In this document: positions 43,193 through 57,348 of the stretch, one piece after another | How the letters are laid out: every line of letters starts with the position of its first letter | Position numbering within the stretch: position 1 is the first letter of the stretch | DNA from: Tetrastigma voinierianum | Lineage: Eukaryota > Streptophyta > Magnoliopsida > Vitales > Vitaceae | DNA length: 64,000 bases | Assembly (NCBI GenBank): GCA_016808115.1 | Contig: JAEQBH010004552.1 | Location: 248,001 to 312,000 of the forward strand | Direction of reading: 5' to 3' | Notes under the pieces: generated by a model | What the model was told of the DNA's origin: nothing | What the model saw: the letters and a program-made list of their open reading frames with translations, nothing else | Databases searched by the model: none | Translations under genes and position numbers: made by a program

Positions 43193-44422
43193 TGTAAAAC
43201 CCTGAGAAAATTTAAATTTTCTAAAAAGGGTAAAAGGGTAATTTCGGTAAAAATCCATAATTTTTCTAGATCTCGGGATAACAAGCAGTTCACTGGTTGA
43301 AATCAAATATTTACAAAATCTAGCTACTACATCAATTTAGTTGAATTATGAGATGGATTGAAATTTCCTTGTTTTGAGGCAGGAGGTGGTGCGAGGGACA
43401 CTTGGCGCATTTAAGTGGCTGAGATGCAGTGTGAGTGGAAACTGTTCGAACATGAGCTCAGAGTGGGACCCATGAGAGACATATGGCAACATGTGATTGG
43501 GTGGAAATCTATGGTAGATGTATAAGGGATAGGTGCCAATCAGGTGGCCACTTAGAATGTGACATGTGTAGCGATTGAGGAATGAGTTTTGCTGACCCGA
43601 TCTTGACCCAGGTGGTTGGGAGAGAGAAGGAGAGGAGAAGCCCAGAAAGAGAGGGAGAAAGAGAGTTTTTAAGAGGCAAAGAGGCAAGGTTGATCCCATT
43701 TGCAAGAGCTTAGGTGAATGTAGGTATTTGTGGAGTTTAAACCGACCTCACAGAGGTAGGGGTTTTCTTCTACTTGAATATTCTTTGTCTAAAAAGTTAT
43801 GAAAATGGTTTTGGGTGTTATGGTAGGAAATGGCCATGGATTCTAAGTTCCGAAGAAGTGGGCAGATGTTTGATGAGGGCCGTCTTAGACGACCCACGAG
43901 GCAGTTTTGGGGCGATTAAAAATAGTCCCCGATTTGCTTGTTGGACCGAAATTGTCCATGTGAATTTTCTTGAATTGAATGGCTTGAAATGTGTATGGAA
44001 AATGATATGTTAATGCATGCTAATTGATACGTTAACATAGTTATTTGAATTATATGAAATATAATTGTGTATATGAAGCCATTACAATTGGATATGAATT
44101 GGCATCATTGCATTCATGTGCCGCATCACGTCGAGAGTGGTGTGGGTGCCTGATATGGTTCTTCACCACTCTTTGGTGGTGAGGTTGAGTTTGTCTTTTG
44201 GGACTACGATCCGATAAAGACTCATGAATCTGGTATAAAATGAAAAGAAAGTAATTAATGTGTTGGGGCGGAGCAAGAAGAGTCGTTAATCTCCTCAAGT
44301 GAAAAGCTTGGAACATGAGTGTAGAGACCAGCGGCGTGAGATAAAATTTACACGGCCTTGGTTATGCAAGAAGCAGCGGTGTAAGCGAAATTTACTGTTG
44401 CCCAAAATTAAAACACACGATT
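43193..44422 (+). repeat. LTR fragment F, chromovirus-type
   Basis: It starts TGTAAAACCCTGAGAAAATTT behind a purine stretch (AGAGGGAGAA). Its first 150 bp follow the same order as the LTRs of D and E3 (AATTTTCT, AAGGGTAAAAGGGTAATTTCGGTAAAAATCC, TTTTTCTAGATCTCGG); the rest diverges. It ends where E3 begins. No partner is visible, so it may be solo or truncated. An E3-independent stretch at 44120-44215 resembles part of the integrase region of A. Confidence 0.55.
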
Positions 44423-45706
44423 TGAAAGACCCGATAAAATTCCAATTTTCTTAAAAAAGGGCCAAATGGTCATTTCGGTAAAAATCCAAAATTTTTCTAA
44501 ATCTCAGATGACAAAATGAAATTCACCGTAGGAATCGTCTCGTGAAATCTAGCTACCACGTTGAATTTCATCGAATTTCGAGACAATCGAAATTTCACGT
44601 TTTTTGAGACTCTAGGTGTCGGGTGTAGTAAAAACGGGTTTGAGAGACATGTGATGTGAAAAAAGTCACCTCCTACATGTACTCATATGACACATGTTGC
44701 ATGAGTAGAGAAATGATGGAAATTGACGGCCTAGATAGTGCCAAGTGTCAAAAATCTAGAAGAAGGGACATGATTGGAATTTTTGAATTGTTAATGAGAA
44801 AAAAGACAAAAGTTGAATAGTGGTCTTCTTCTCCAAAAGACCAAAAAGCGGGAAGTAGAGGGCTGGTTTTTTGCAGGGGTTGGATTTTGCATTTTTAGAG
44901 AGAAGGTGTGCCTTCTCTTTAGGATTCCGGCCGATCAGACCGTCGGTTTCGCGAAGCGAAGGAAATTTCTCTACCTTGTGAGGACTACGGGTGGACGCGA
45001 TTTGGGGAGTTTAGGCAAACTCAGAGATGTAGGGATCTTTTCCTACTTTGTGTTAATCTTTGGCTAAGATCCATGTAAATAAGTTTAGCTGAGATCAATT
45101 ACGAGGCTTGTTTAGCGTAAATTCGAATCTAGTGCTTTGAGAACCTAGTGGAGAAAATTCCTATTTGTGGTCATGACTTGATAACAGGGTTTCACTGTTC
45201 ACATGAATAGTGACATAAAATTTTTGGTGTGAAAATGTGTTTCGTTGATTGATTCAAATTGAATTGCTCGTGTTTGTTAATTAGCTCACGTGAGCACATT
45301 TTAGTGAAATTGATTGAGAATTTTCATAACATGTTTATGTGATTTAATTATGTTAATATATGCATGTGAATATATTAGCATGGGAATGTATTGGGAGATT
45401 GGCATCGTCGTTGTATGCAGGCGGCCTAGAATATTAGGTGCGAGTGCATGACATGAAATGGTGAAACAAAATGAAAATGTTTGTGAAGGAATTTGTAGGA
45501 AGATTTTTCGGAGGAAATCGTGTTGGAGATTGTCCGATGTTTATGTCGGAGGGGCCCGTGGTGTTTGGGAGGGGTTACCAAGCGGGGTCGCCTCGGAGGA
45601 ATTGTCGATATTTTGCAAATTCGGTGAGTGAGTTTTCGAGAACAAAAAGATTTTGTTTTGTGGATATTTTACCATGATAGACTTAGGCATATGTGAGGAG
45701 TGCATT

Positions 45707-47083
45707 TGCTTCGTGCATTTAGGTATCTTAGAAATTATTCACAGCGTGGAACTTTTAGCGTTAAGCATTATGCCTACTGCCCGAGGGGGTCCTGAGTCAT
45801 CTCAGGGAATGGTATTCTAGGCGATTCTGAAGGGTTGTGATGCAAAAATTGTATGTTTAAAAGTAAATTATGGGGTTGTGGTTGGTTGATTGAGTAATTG
45901 ATTAAATTGACTATTTTAAAACAATAAGATGATTGATGGGTTCTTAGGTTTCCACTCACTATTGATCAAGTTAATCCCACCTCTTCCTTCCACAGTCCAT
46001 CTAGAGACCATTGATGAATGATTAACCGATGGAAGATTTTACATTAAAGTCTCTTTTAGATTGAAAAACAATCGAGTTATGTTAAACACTTGTTCAAACA
46101 ATTTACTCAGACTCTTAGCTTGCATTTGCAATCAAGCACAACGTGTACCGAGGATCTCTCGTTCACACGTTGTCAAGAAAGAATACCCTAGCGGGTTTAT
46201 GGATTTTTACCAAGTGCCTAACATCCTTACAATCAGTTGAGAGGTATAAAGAGGAATTTAGGGTTATTACCTTGATCGAGGTGAGTTTCCACCAGATTAA
46301 AATCCCACGTCATCGAGTTTAGAACTTCATTAGTATAAAGAAAACATATTTAATGAAAAACTATTCATAAAAACTTGAGAAAATCACGCCGATTCTGAAA
46401 CCAGAATCAAACACAAAATCTTGAAGGAGAAATAGGGTTGTGTGATCCAGCGAAATATTACATGAGAACAAATCGAATCTGCGAGAAAGTTAAGTCTTCA
46501 CACTCTATGAACGAAAAGCATGAGAAAAACACTCTCTTTTGGAAACCAAACCCTAGGATCAAAAATCTACCTTCTCCACATTTCCTTTAGCTTTTATACC
46601 CTTTTCCATTGCAATCTCGAATTGGTGGTCAAAGGACGAATGTACCCTTGCATTGGAATCATAATCCTGCTCAATTCCCGCAAATATTACATGTTGGTAT
46701 AGGTGCCAGATTTGCTCTGCGGTGCTTTTACTACGTTTTGGGAGTGCCGTCAGGTTAAGAGTGAATGCAGGTACCACTTGGCTTATTGTTGATTTCTTGC
46801 TTTGGAGATGCCGGTACCGGTTGCTGATGCAGTACCTTGTTCCCTGACATCTTTGCACTTCCCGAAGACTTCACCCGCGATGGTTGCCATCATCTCGATG
46901 ATCCGTATTAAACTACGGACATGAACCCTTGTAACACCTATGCATGAAGACGAAAACTTGCACAAAGTCGAGAAACACAAAAAGAGCGATCAAAGGTACC
47001 TATTCTTATCTGAAATGTGAGCAAAGTATGACTGAAGGTACTAAATTCACGATATAATTGTTGCTCTTACGTGTATTGACACA
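45707..47083 (-). repeat. 3' LTR of N
   Basis: It shares long runs with 55968-57348, such as GATTAAATTGACTATTTTAAAAC, TTTCCACTCACTATTGATCAAG, AACACTTGTTCAAAC and AAACCAAACCCTAGGATCAAAAA. The minus-strand start is TGTGTCAATACACG. Confidence 0.88.
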
Positions 47084-47112
47084 CCTGACACACATCTTCT
47101 TAGTCCCTAGCA
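47084..47112 (-). other. Polypurine region of N
   Basis: On the minus strand GCTAGGGACTAAGAAGATG precedes the LTR start TGTGTC. The TAGGGACTAAG phrase is typical of Athila 3' ends. Confidence 0.65.
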
Positions 47113-48449
47113 AGATTTAAACTAATGACACTGCGATTTATGATTTCGACAAAATGGCTAGGTGCGGTTAAGCTTTGCAAGTTTCTCAAAGAGGCTAATT
47201 ACACATAATCTTCAGCGACATAATGCACGATGGGCACGATTAAAACCACAGTCTCAGTGAACATAACAACGAACTATCATGAACGAAGCTATTCATATAA
47301 AGGACCATGGAACAGAAAGAAGAGCTGCCGGAAGCTTAAGCGAAATGAGCGATATTCTGAGGGCAACAATTTAGCATTACGCCTGACTACTATGCATAAA
47401 AGTCGAGAACTGACCAAACTGTTGAAATCAAAAAGGTATTTAAGGCTTGTAACGACCATAGGCTACACAAATAGGGTAATATGAACAAAATGGGTGTTGG
47501 CATGACGTGGTGAGGTCTACCGTTGCGACACCACTAATCACAGCACACTATGCTACTACTTTCGATGTCTCCAGTCATGCGTCGAAACTGGCGTCCTCAT
47601 CGGCCGATCATCAACTCCCTCGAGTCTTACTCTTCCGAGTCGGGAGGGGGCATCTTCGTACAAATTCTCACCGGTAAATGTGACTCTCGAGCTAGAGATC
47701 TGTGATCGGTGTTTACGCTTCCCCCGATATGCATTTAAATACCTTAATCCAGCTCCATTCTTTTCATATGGGATGTGCTTTCATCGACCCTGAATTTGAA
47801 AACGCGAAGAGGCCCCGAGGAATAACCATTGAGGGATGTGGGCGAGGTCTCGTGAATGCGGCTTCGTCATGGCCTGATTTGGCTTATAAGCTTGATGCCG
47901 GCTTTGAAAATTCTCTTTTCCCTAACCACTCCCTCATCAGTAGCTTCCGCAGATTTGTCACTAAATTAAGTGAATGGGATATACTTTATTTTCGGACGGA
48001 CTGTAGAAAGTCCCTCATAACGCACCATAACCAGGCATAGTCAATGAGCTTCCTGCAGGTCATCACCTCATATAAATGAAAATTAACTTCTAACGATGAA
48101 TTTCTGCGTTACCCCCTTGGTCAGATCATATCATGAATAATTTTTTGTTCATCGAGGCATGTGGAAGCGAGCTTTGAAGACAACTCCTTGCATAAGCCTC
48201 TCATGGCGGTGAATGGGTGCACATGGCATCGGCTTGAAGTAATTGGGCATCGAACTCGATGTGGCCACTAGGGGTAATGTCGGTCATGGGCGACGAGGGC
48301 GGACATCTTTGCAATGAATGAGCTATTAGATCAAGGTGATCTTTAAGCGCCTGCTCCCTTTGATGGTCTCAAGCGAGATTATGCCGTTGATTTTCTCTCA
48401 ATTGGTGTAAAATTCCAGACAAAGGTAGGTAGATACCCTATTACGCCAG
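47113..48449 (-). other. 3' internal region of N, possible continuation of the extra frame
   Basis: No domain is readable. A plus-strand open frame of 112 codons at 47702-48040 has no recognisable content. The position fits the body of the additional Athila frame whose N-terminus is seen at 48761, but decay prevents a call. Confidence 0.4.
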
Positions 48450-48761
48450 TATGAACAAACTACAAGTGCTCTTGAATAATATGATAGGATGGGTGAACAG
48501 AATGTGTCAGCTCACACCAGCTCATGATAAATCAGCTTTCTTGTCGATTGGGCCCACTTTTCTGTGCGAGGTCGAAGACTCGGTGAGCATAACTAATATC
48601 TTCATCATCACTTTCTGATGCCTCCTCACTCTCAAAAGAAGAATCTCTTCACTTTCCCTTGCCCTTCTTTGTAGTGCGAGAGGTGTCGACTCCTTTTTAT
48701 TCACGGCGCGCTCCGTGGGGCCAGGCGCTTTGCCCTTTCCAGTGTTCTTTGATCTTGCCAT
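48450..48761 (-). pseudogene. N-terminus of the additional (third) frame of N
   Basis: It begins MARSKNTGKGKAPGPTERAV, a lysine-rich start. After a frameshift it continues RDSSFESEEASESDDEDISY and then HRVFDLAQKSGPNRQ. A basic head, an acidic serine/glutamate stretch and this start are what I associate with the extra open frame of Athila-type elements (sometimes called envelope-like or plant transposon protein). No signal peptide or membrane segment is visible in this part. Function unknown; assignment by position and composition. Confidence 0.55.
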
Positions 48762-50175
<1,414 letters not shown>

Positions 50176-51480
50176 TTTACTCACGAAGGAGCATCTTGAG
50201 TAGAAGTGGATCTACGGTCCTCACTACTCTCACGATCCAGTGCTCGAGAAATGGCTTTAAGCAGTGGCCCGTTGACTTTAAAGGATTTCCCGGTATCGAT
50301 TTTCCAATCTCGACTGCGCACCCGTATGGGTAAACTACCTTCAAACAGCGGCGGGCCCGATCCAGAGGCGGAGTTTTCCCTAGAAACATGTGCGGCCAGG
50401 CATGCGACGGTACCTTTTGGTTAGGTTCGAAGTTTACCACGTAATGGTCTTATCATGGAACGGCTTGAGCCTCTCTTTGCCAAATCCGGGGCTCTGTGCG
50501 ACTCACGCCTCGATTCATCAAGCTCGTTCATCTCTGATAGTCGTTGTTTACACTTTGATCGAGTTAAAATTAAAGAGTTTTAATAACTTTATTAACACGT
50601 GCTCCATTTCTAGACGGATATGAAGCACTTGCCATAAACAAGCATAAGGAGACATACAAAGAATAGTTTTAAAAGCGATCTGGTAAGCCCAAGAGTCGGT
50701 GCAAGTCAGCGACCAATCTTTGCGATTTGGGGCTACTGTTTTCAAGAAAATATGTTTGATCTCCTATTAGCTGAATTCGACGACCCGTTAGTTTGTGGGT
50801 AATATCTTAGTTTAAACTTTGTGGGTGACTGTACTTTTCAACAAATTCTCAGATCCCGATTACAAAAATGGGTCCCATCATCACTAATGATTGCATGAGG
50901 CACTCGAGCGAAAAAGTGTGTTCTTTTATAAATTTCAAAACAACCTTGTGGTCATTAGTTCTCGTTTGAATGGCCTCGACCAGCTTCCGACACATGGTCA
51001 ACGAACTGACAAAATGTAAAGGTACCCCTGAAGGGGAAAAGGCCCCATGAGAAGTCTATACCCAAGCGGTCGAAGATCTCGATGATTAAAATCGGGGTAG
51101 AGCATCATGTTTCTTTTTGTGACCCCTCTTTAATTGTTGGCAGGAAGCCTGGTTTTGAAAAATTCAAGCAGTCTTTAAAAAGCGTGGGCGGTAAAGCAAA
51201 CACCAAGAATTTATCTGGCACATTTTCCTTGCACGAAATGCCCTGCCTGAAGCTTAGAATGGAAAAGGTGAGAATCCCAAATTGAACATCATTAGGTACA
51301 CACCTTCTTCAATTAGTGCAGACGATATTTAAACGGTGGATCATCAAAATAATATTTCTTAATGTCCTCCAAAAAATTTTCTTTTTGTTGAGAAGTCCAT
51401 TGGTGGAAATTTGACCCGATCCTGAGATAATTTACTATGTCGCATACCATGGGCGGTGAGCAGGAAGCGGGCTCATCGGG
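50176..51480 (-). pseudogene. Integrase of N
   Basis: Read right to left: VCDIVNYL and KKYYFDDPPFKY near 51440-51310 (relatives: ADIVNYL, HYYWDDPxLF), LGIDFSWGLFPF near 51070 (relatives: WGIDFMGPF), VPHAIISDDGTHFCNRDL intact at about 50850-50905 with the second catalytic aspartate, SLTCTDSWAYQIAFKTILCM near 50690 (relatives: LDDALWAYRTAFKTPIGM), then the C-terminus near 50400-50200 with KVVYPYGCAVEI and GHCLKPFLEH. The order matches an Athila integrase. The first catalytic aspartate region is shifted in frame, and stops are scattered. Confidence 0.85.
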
Positions 51481-51489
51481 AAGCGTCTC

Positions 51490-51880
51490 TATGGGTACCT
51501 ATGAAGTGAGAAGCGGATTAGGAGACCTTCGCAGAGATAAGTGGTCAGCTACCACATTCTCGACTCCCTTTTTATCTTTAATAGTCAGGTTAAATTCTTG
51601 GCATAGTAAGATCCACCTAGTCAGCTAGAGAAGCAGTATCCTGTTTAGAAGTGAGCATAGGTGTTGCGTGATATGTAGAAAATGAATTCTGAGACCCTGA
51701 TGTATGACACGAACTTTTTCTAGAAGCGAAAACGTGACGAAAACTCTTTTTCACGTAGTTGTGTAGTTTGCAGCGGTATCTAAAGTCTTGTTGGCATAGT
51801 AGATCCACAAAAGCCTTTTATCTTCCTTTGTCTAAAACAACCACATAGCATAATCACTAGCGTCCACATGATCTCGAAGC
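51490..51880 (-). pseudogene. RNase H of N
   Basis: Pieces in three frames: ANYTT/TEKEF near 51770, AFEKF-like region near 51715, and FNLTIKDKKGVENVVADHLS near 51600-51530, the usual end of Athila RNase H. Spacing between them is normal. Confidence 0.78.
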
Positions 51881-52860
51881 GGAGGTTCAATTAGGAGATG
51901 TCATGATCGAACACTAACATAGTTTTGAGTTTATCAAGGTGGCCTCCTTGACACGTGACCATGCGAAAGGGACGTCCTTGTGAAAATTGCATAAGGGACG
52001 GTATGGCATTGAAATCACATGAATCTCCCATCGAATCCGGCGCATGTCCCAAGAATGACCTTATATTTCCTATGCTAACACACTTAGGGTTGGTAAGTTG
52101 GAGATCAACTGCGACTTTGTATATCACTTCGATTCCTTTTTCGATACTATATGACCTAAGGCAATCCCTTGTGTCACCGCCAGTGACATTGTTCCCCGAT
52201 TGCTCTGAGGTTCTTCTCTTGACATCTCAAAACCTTACATTAGATCCTCGAACATCGCTAAAAACATGAGTCTCAATGAAATCATCCATTGAAAATCTCT
52301 CGAAATAATTTCTATCATATCAGCGAAAATCCCCATCATGCAAACTGAGAAGGTTCCTGGTGCATTACATAATCCAAGGGCATTTTCTAAAGGCAAAAGT
52401 GCCAAAAGGACAGGTGAATGTATTTTTCTCTTGATCTTCTAAAGCTATCTCAATTTGATTGTACCCTGAGTACCCATCAAGAAAATAATAAAATTCATGC
52501 TCTGCGACTCTCTCTAACATTTGATCGACAAAAGGTAAAGGGAAGTGATCCTTCCTAGTGCCCGCATTAAGTTTCCTATAGTCTATGCAAACCCTCCAAC
52601 CGGAGGTGACACGAGTGGGAATTAGCTCATTATTTTCATTTGCTACCACGGTGACTCGATTTTCTTGGGGACCTACGGTGACCCACTTGCTATCTACAAT
52701 GGGGTAAATAACACCTACGTCCAAGAGTTTTAGAACTTCTTTCTTGACCACTTTTTTCATTATTGGGTTTAGTCGTCTCTGTGGTTGTCTAGAGGGTTTA
52801 AAATCCTCTTCCAAGTGAATCCTATGTGTGCAGATCAAGGGGTTAATTCCCCCTTAATAT
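51881..52860 (-). pseudogene. Reverse transcriptase of N
   Basis: A 157-codon open stretch (52365-52838) contains LEEDFKPSRQPQRRLNP, KKEVLKLLDVGVIYPI, RVCIDYRKLNAGTRKDHFPL, FVDQMLERVAEHEFYYFLDG and YSGYNQIEIALEDQEKNTFT. This is the fingers and palm of an Athila reverse transcriptase with very little damage. A frameshift near 52385 leads to GLCNAPGTF and MMGIFADMIEII, and the catalytic M-D-D is intact at 52281-52289. NIRSFLGHA near 52065 marks the thumb/connection. This is the best-preserved coding region in the window, but it is not open throughout. Confidence 0.92.
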
Positions 52861-53990
52861 CATAGTTATTGTCCATCCTAAGACGATTATGTGGGTTCTC
52901 GATATCTCAGTTTATTTATTGGTCTAACTGAGAGGAAGATATGATTAGGAAAAGTTTCTTTTACCCACAGAATGCACTATTTGAGTGTGATGGTAAAGGT
53001 TTCAACTCAAGCTTAGGTGGTCTCTCTTAGAAGGTATTGTCTCGATTGGTGGCAATGGTTGGAAATTTAGGTGCCCTTCACATTGAGCTTCCAATACCTC
53101 ATTGTGTTCGTTATGGAGTGTGGAACTTCCGGAGCTCAAAGATGGTCTCCTCAACCCAACTTGGGTTTACTAGACAAGACATGAGAGGGTCATCGTATGA
53201 GACATTATCTAAGTATTTCTACACCACATAATCAACCATGTTCACCTCACAAACATCCTCCTCTCCCCATTCCTTGATAACGACTAAGATATTGAGTGCC
53301 AGTCATGTTACCGAATGATAGTGTCATTAGTCCTCCCTACAGGTGTATGATGGCATTAACGGTAGCGAGAATGAAATTACAACAAGAATCACTAGGAGGC
53401 GAGTTCCTTGTTTCTGAGGTTAAGTGTCGAAGCACGATAAAATCCCTTGGCAAATAGAACTTTATCCACTTGCACCAATACATCCTTATCCCCCAGGAAT
53501 CTTCACCACTAAGGTCGGCTAATTGGGAGTGATATTAGTTGGCTCGATTCTCTAACCACTGAATCGACATATCTTGAGTAAAGCGACAAAATTAACACTT
53601 TCCCCTAAATCCACTAGAGCATGTCCTAACTTTGAATTCCCTACCACTATGGAAGTTGTAGGGCTTCCTGGGTCTTTGTATTTTGGGTGCAAATTGTTCC
53701 AAATCAATGAGGTAGATTGCTCAGTCATAAATGCCTCCTTGTTGACACCTGGTTTTTTTTTACCGTGCACAAATATTTTAGAAACTTGGCATATTACGGA
53801 ATCTTCTTAATGGCATCTAGTAAAGGAATGTTCAACTTCACTGATGAGCTTGACTCATAGATCTTAAGAATGATTGTTACCGCTTTCTTTGGGACTCTGT
53901 TATGAGGTATGGAGCGGGAGAAAGTTAAAGGGGATTGTCTTTCTCCTGGCTCACCATCGGTCACATCAGTCTTAAGGAACATGAGGCATC
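52861..53990 (-). pseudogene. Protease of N and linker to reverse transcriptase
   Basis: Segment 53794-53982 holds VKLNIPLLDAIKKIP. Segment 53552-53770 holds KKKPGVNKEAFMTEQ, PKYKDPGSPTTSIVVGNSKL and ALVDLGESVNFV. The last is the aspartic-protease active site (Athila form DLGAS), here DLGES. The linker piece KLELKPLPSHSNSAFCG near 52980 precedes reverse transcriptase. Several stops separate these blocks. Confidence 0.82.
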
Positions 53991-55560
53991 GGACACCTCA
54001 TCATCCTAGATTGGTTCATTTGAGATTCTTGTATTAGTTCCTTGGGTTGAATGGTTTGTCGATTACGCACCAACGAGTGGTGATGAACCTTGCAATGTTT
54101 AAAAGTGCCTTCACTTTGATATGAAACTCCAACACTATTTTGACCTTGGGGGTTTTGGATGGTTTGAGATGGGAGTTTCCCTTTTTCTTGTTGAAAATTT
54201 CCCATGGAAGAGGTTAGCTTAGTGATTTGGGATCTCACATCGTTCAAGGCAGTTCGAAATTCAGTGTTGGTGGATTGTTGGGTCTGGACGAACTGTGTCA
54301 CAATATCCTCCAAACTTCTCTTATGTGGACGCTGATAGGGTTGTGGGTTTGGATTCCCTTGATTTGATGGATGGAAACCTTGATTAAGGTTCTGAGGAAA
54401 TCCTTGAGGACCTTGATTCACGAAAAGGAGGGATTGGATTTGAAAACCTTGGTTTTGATAGTGGAGTCCTTGATTGTTTGGCATGAAGTTGTGTGGGCCT
54501 CCCTCATTTTCGACTAAAATTCGGTGCTTACCCGCCGCAGTTATACGTTTTGGATTATGGAGAATTGAAGGTTTCCTTTGGTAGTTAAAAGAGCATTGGA
54601 TTGCTCCTATTTGGATTACTCCCTTAACTTGAGGAAGGTTTGAGACGATTAATAGTTGGTGGGTGGGGTCATGCTAAATGATGCATGGCTCCTCGCTCTG
54701 AATCAATAAGTCTTGAGGTACTTGAGGCACACTAGTTACCTCGTTCACTTTTTTCAACTCTATATCCTCCAACTTCCTTATTAAATTAGCTAATTTTGCT
54801 TGCAGATCATCATTTTCTCTTAAGTGATGGATTCACTCCACAGTGGAACTCTTATGCACTTTAAGCGGTATCTACGGAGGTATTAGTCTCCATGTTCGAG
54901 CATTTTACGCTATGGTGTCAAAGAAGTGAATTGCCTCCCTCGCCTTTTTCTCATAAAACTCTCATACTTGCATCATTTGGATGTATTGTTTATTATTCAA
55001 AGATAGCTATGATAGAAAATATGCCTGATTTGTCTAACATCGAGCCATGATGGGGGATAGCATGGAGAGGGTCCTTGTATCTTTCCCATACTACAGCAAA
55101 AGGTTCACCCGACTTTTTAGAGAAATTTTGAATTGCTCGCATGAGAGCATTGGTACGTGCGTGAGGAAAAAACTTGTTAAGGAATTCATTTCGCATGTCC
55201 TCCCATGTAAAGATTGAATTGGGTGCAAGCGAATGAGACTAGATTTTGGCCTTTTCCTTTAGAGCAAAAGGGAATAGAACCATACAAGATTATGTGGAGA
55301 GGTAGTCAAATGAGAGGAATGCCGCTAACAGGAACATCTCAAGAAGTCTCATAAATGAGTAGGGGTTCTCGAAATTGACCCTTGATACGGTGAAGACATA
55401 TCATCTCAGACTTCATGAGGGTGATTAGCCTCTTCGGGTAGGCCGAAATACATGGTTATTGTAGTTCTTTGAGGTTGCAAAATCTCTCGAGTTCTTTCCA
55501 CGATAGGTAAAGGGCTTGGGGGAGTATGATATTGATTTGTTGAGAGTTAACATTTCCCCC
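53991..55560 (-). pseudogene. gag of N
   Basis: Gag reads right to left. The capsid part is at 55196-54993: MRNEFLNKFFPHARTNALM, then IQNFSKKSGEPFAVVWERYK and HAIPHHG, all Athila capsid landmarks. NNKQYIQMM and EFYEKKARELIHFFDTIAEN-like sequence follow near 54985-54900. The tail (54484-53972, 170 codons open) is rich in Q, N and G (NQGLHYQNQGF, NQGFHPSNQGNPNPQPYQRP) and ends in a coiled-coil-like RTALNDVRSQITKL. Upstream, QRTTITMYFGLPEEANHPHE near 55470 is the gag N-terminal region, broken by stops. Confidence 0.85.
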
Positions 55561-55948
55561 TCTATTGGCCCGAATCTTCGGGAGTGCCACACCATCTCCA
55601 TGTTATTGGAGGTTCATGGAGTCCTTGTGGGTTAACGGGTATTCCCTTGAGCATTTGGATTAAGGGTTCAGCGCTCAGGGATGGTCCATTTTAGGTGTAG
55701 GGTTCTCTTAAAACAATTGACTTACTATAGACTCTTTAGAATTTCTGGAGGTATAATTCTTACAAGTCGGCGTTGCTCGTTGCGAACCCAAACAGACATA
55801 CACTATTCCTACTCCTTCCAAGAAAACACCCATAGATTCTTCCACGAAAACAAATTAAAAATGAAGATGAAGGCGTCTTTGGATTTGCAATGCCGATTGA
55901 AAATTACCTCTTGCTCTCTTCATATCAAAGCTTAGATTGATATACCTC
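55561..55948 (-). other. Region between primer site and gag of N
   Basis: A short leader and the damaged start of gag lie here. No separate gene is visible. Confidence 0.5.
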
Positions 55949-55963
55949 CGAACAGCGGCGCCA
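55949..55963 (-). other. Primer-binding site of N, tRNA-Asp type
   Basis: On the minus strand TTGGCGCCGCTGTTCG lies a few bases inside the 5' LTR. It matches the tRNA-Asp site TGGCGCCGTTGCCGGG, with changes in its second half. Confidence 0.75.
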
Positions 55964-55967
55964 AAAA

Positions 55968-57348
55968 TGCTTAGTCTATTTTGTATCTTTGAAATTATTC
56001 CCTAAGTGTAGGGCTCGTGTCGTCAAGGCATTATACTACTGCAGAAAGTCCCACGAGGTCATCTCCTGAGAGTGGTATTACAGCGATTAGAGGGTTGTTC
56101 TCCAAAAATTGTATTTTTAAAGTAAATTATGGGGTTGTGGTTGGTTGTTCGATGAATTGATTAAATTGACTATTTTAAAACAAAGAAGATTGATAGGGTT
56201 CTGCCCAGGTTTCCACTCACTATTGATCAAGTTATTCCAAACTTCTTCACAATCTCATCTAGGAACCATTGATGAATGGTCTTCGATGGAAGATTTTACA
56301 TTAAAGGATCTTTTAGAATGGAAAACGATCGAGTGATGTTAAACACTTGTTCAAACAATTTACTCAGACTCTTAGCTTGCATTTGAAATCAAGCCACGGC
56401 GTGTCTGAGGATCCCTAGTTCACCACGTTGTCAAGAAGATGCTTAAGCCCAGGTTTTATATGATTTTTCTACAAGTGCCTAACATCATACAGAATCGTTG
56501 AGGTATAAAGAGGTGAGGGTTGGCCACGCTGATCAAGGTGAGTTTCCACCGTTAGAACCCCATCATCGAGTTTAGAACCACATTGAAATTATAAGAAAAA
56601 TATCTTTAATAAAAAACTATTCATCAGAAAAACTTGAGAAAATCTGTAGTTGCAAAACGAAAGTCCAAAAACATAAAATGCGAGAAGGGAGAAAGCGGGA
56701 GTTATTGTGATCTGGCGAAAGATTACATGAAATTGAAATCAGGAATGCTGTGAGAAAAGTTAAGTCTTCCTACTACTCTATGAACCTCAAAACTATGAGA
56801 AAAACACTCTCTTTTTATGAAACCAAACCCTAGGATCAAAAAGCTGCCTTCTCCACCTTTCCTTTGGCTTTTTGCTGCCTTTTCCATTGACCTCCGAATT
56901 GGTGGTCAAAGAGGCGAATGTACCCTTACATTGGAATCGTAATCTGCTCAATTCAAAAGTAAATATTACATGTTGAGTACTTGATGGGATTTGCTAATGG
57001 TGCTTTTGTTTTTGGGGAATGCCGAGTGCAGGTGGGGTAGTGCCGGTACCCGCCCAGCCCCTTTGTGATTTCTGCTTTGGGGGTACCGGTACCAGTTTGC
57101 GGTACCGGGTACCCTTGCCTACGACATCTTTGCACTTCTCAAGACTTCACCCGCAGTGGTTGCTATCTCATCCTCGATGATCGTATTTTCTTTACGGACA
57201 GAACCGCATAACACCTACAACATGAGCACGAAAAATCTGCACAAGTCCGAAACGAAGGCGATCAAAGGTACCTATTCTTACTAAAATGTGATAAGTATGA
57301 CTTGAAGGTACTAAATTAGATATAATGGTACTCTTAGTGTGTTCAACA
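55968..57348 (-). repeat. 5' LTR of N
   Basis: This copy pairs with 45707-47083. GGTACC/GGTACCGG palindromes cluster at 57040-57112 (GCCGGTACCCG, GGGGGTACCGGTACCAG, GCGGTACCGGGTACCC), more than in the other copy. Confidence 0.88.

Noticed and set aside
47702..48040. A 112-codon plus-strand frame in N
   Set aside because: It is antisense to the element's genes and has no recognisable domain; probably chance.
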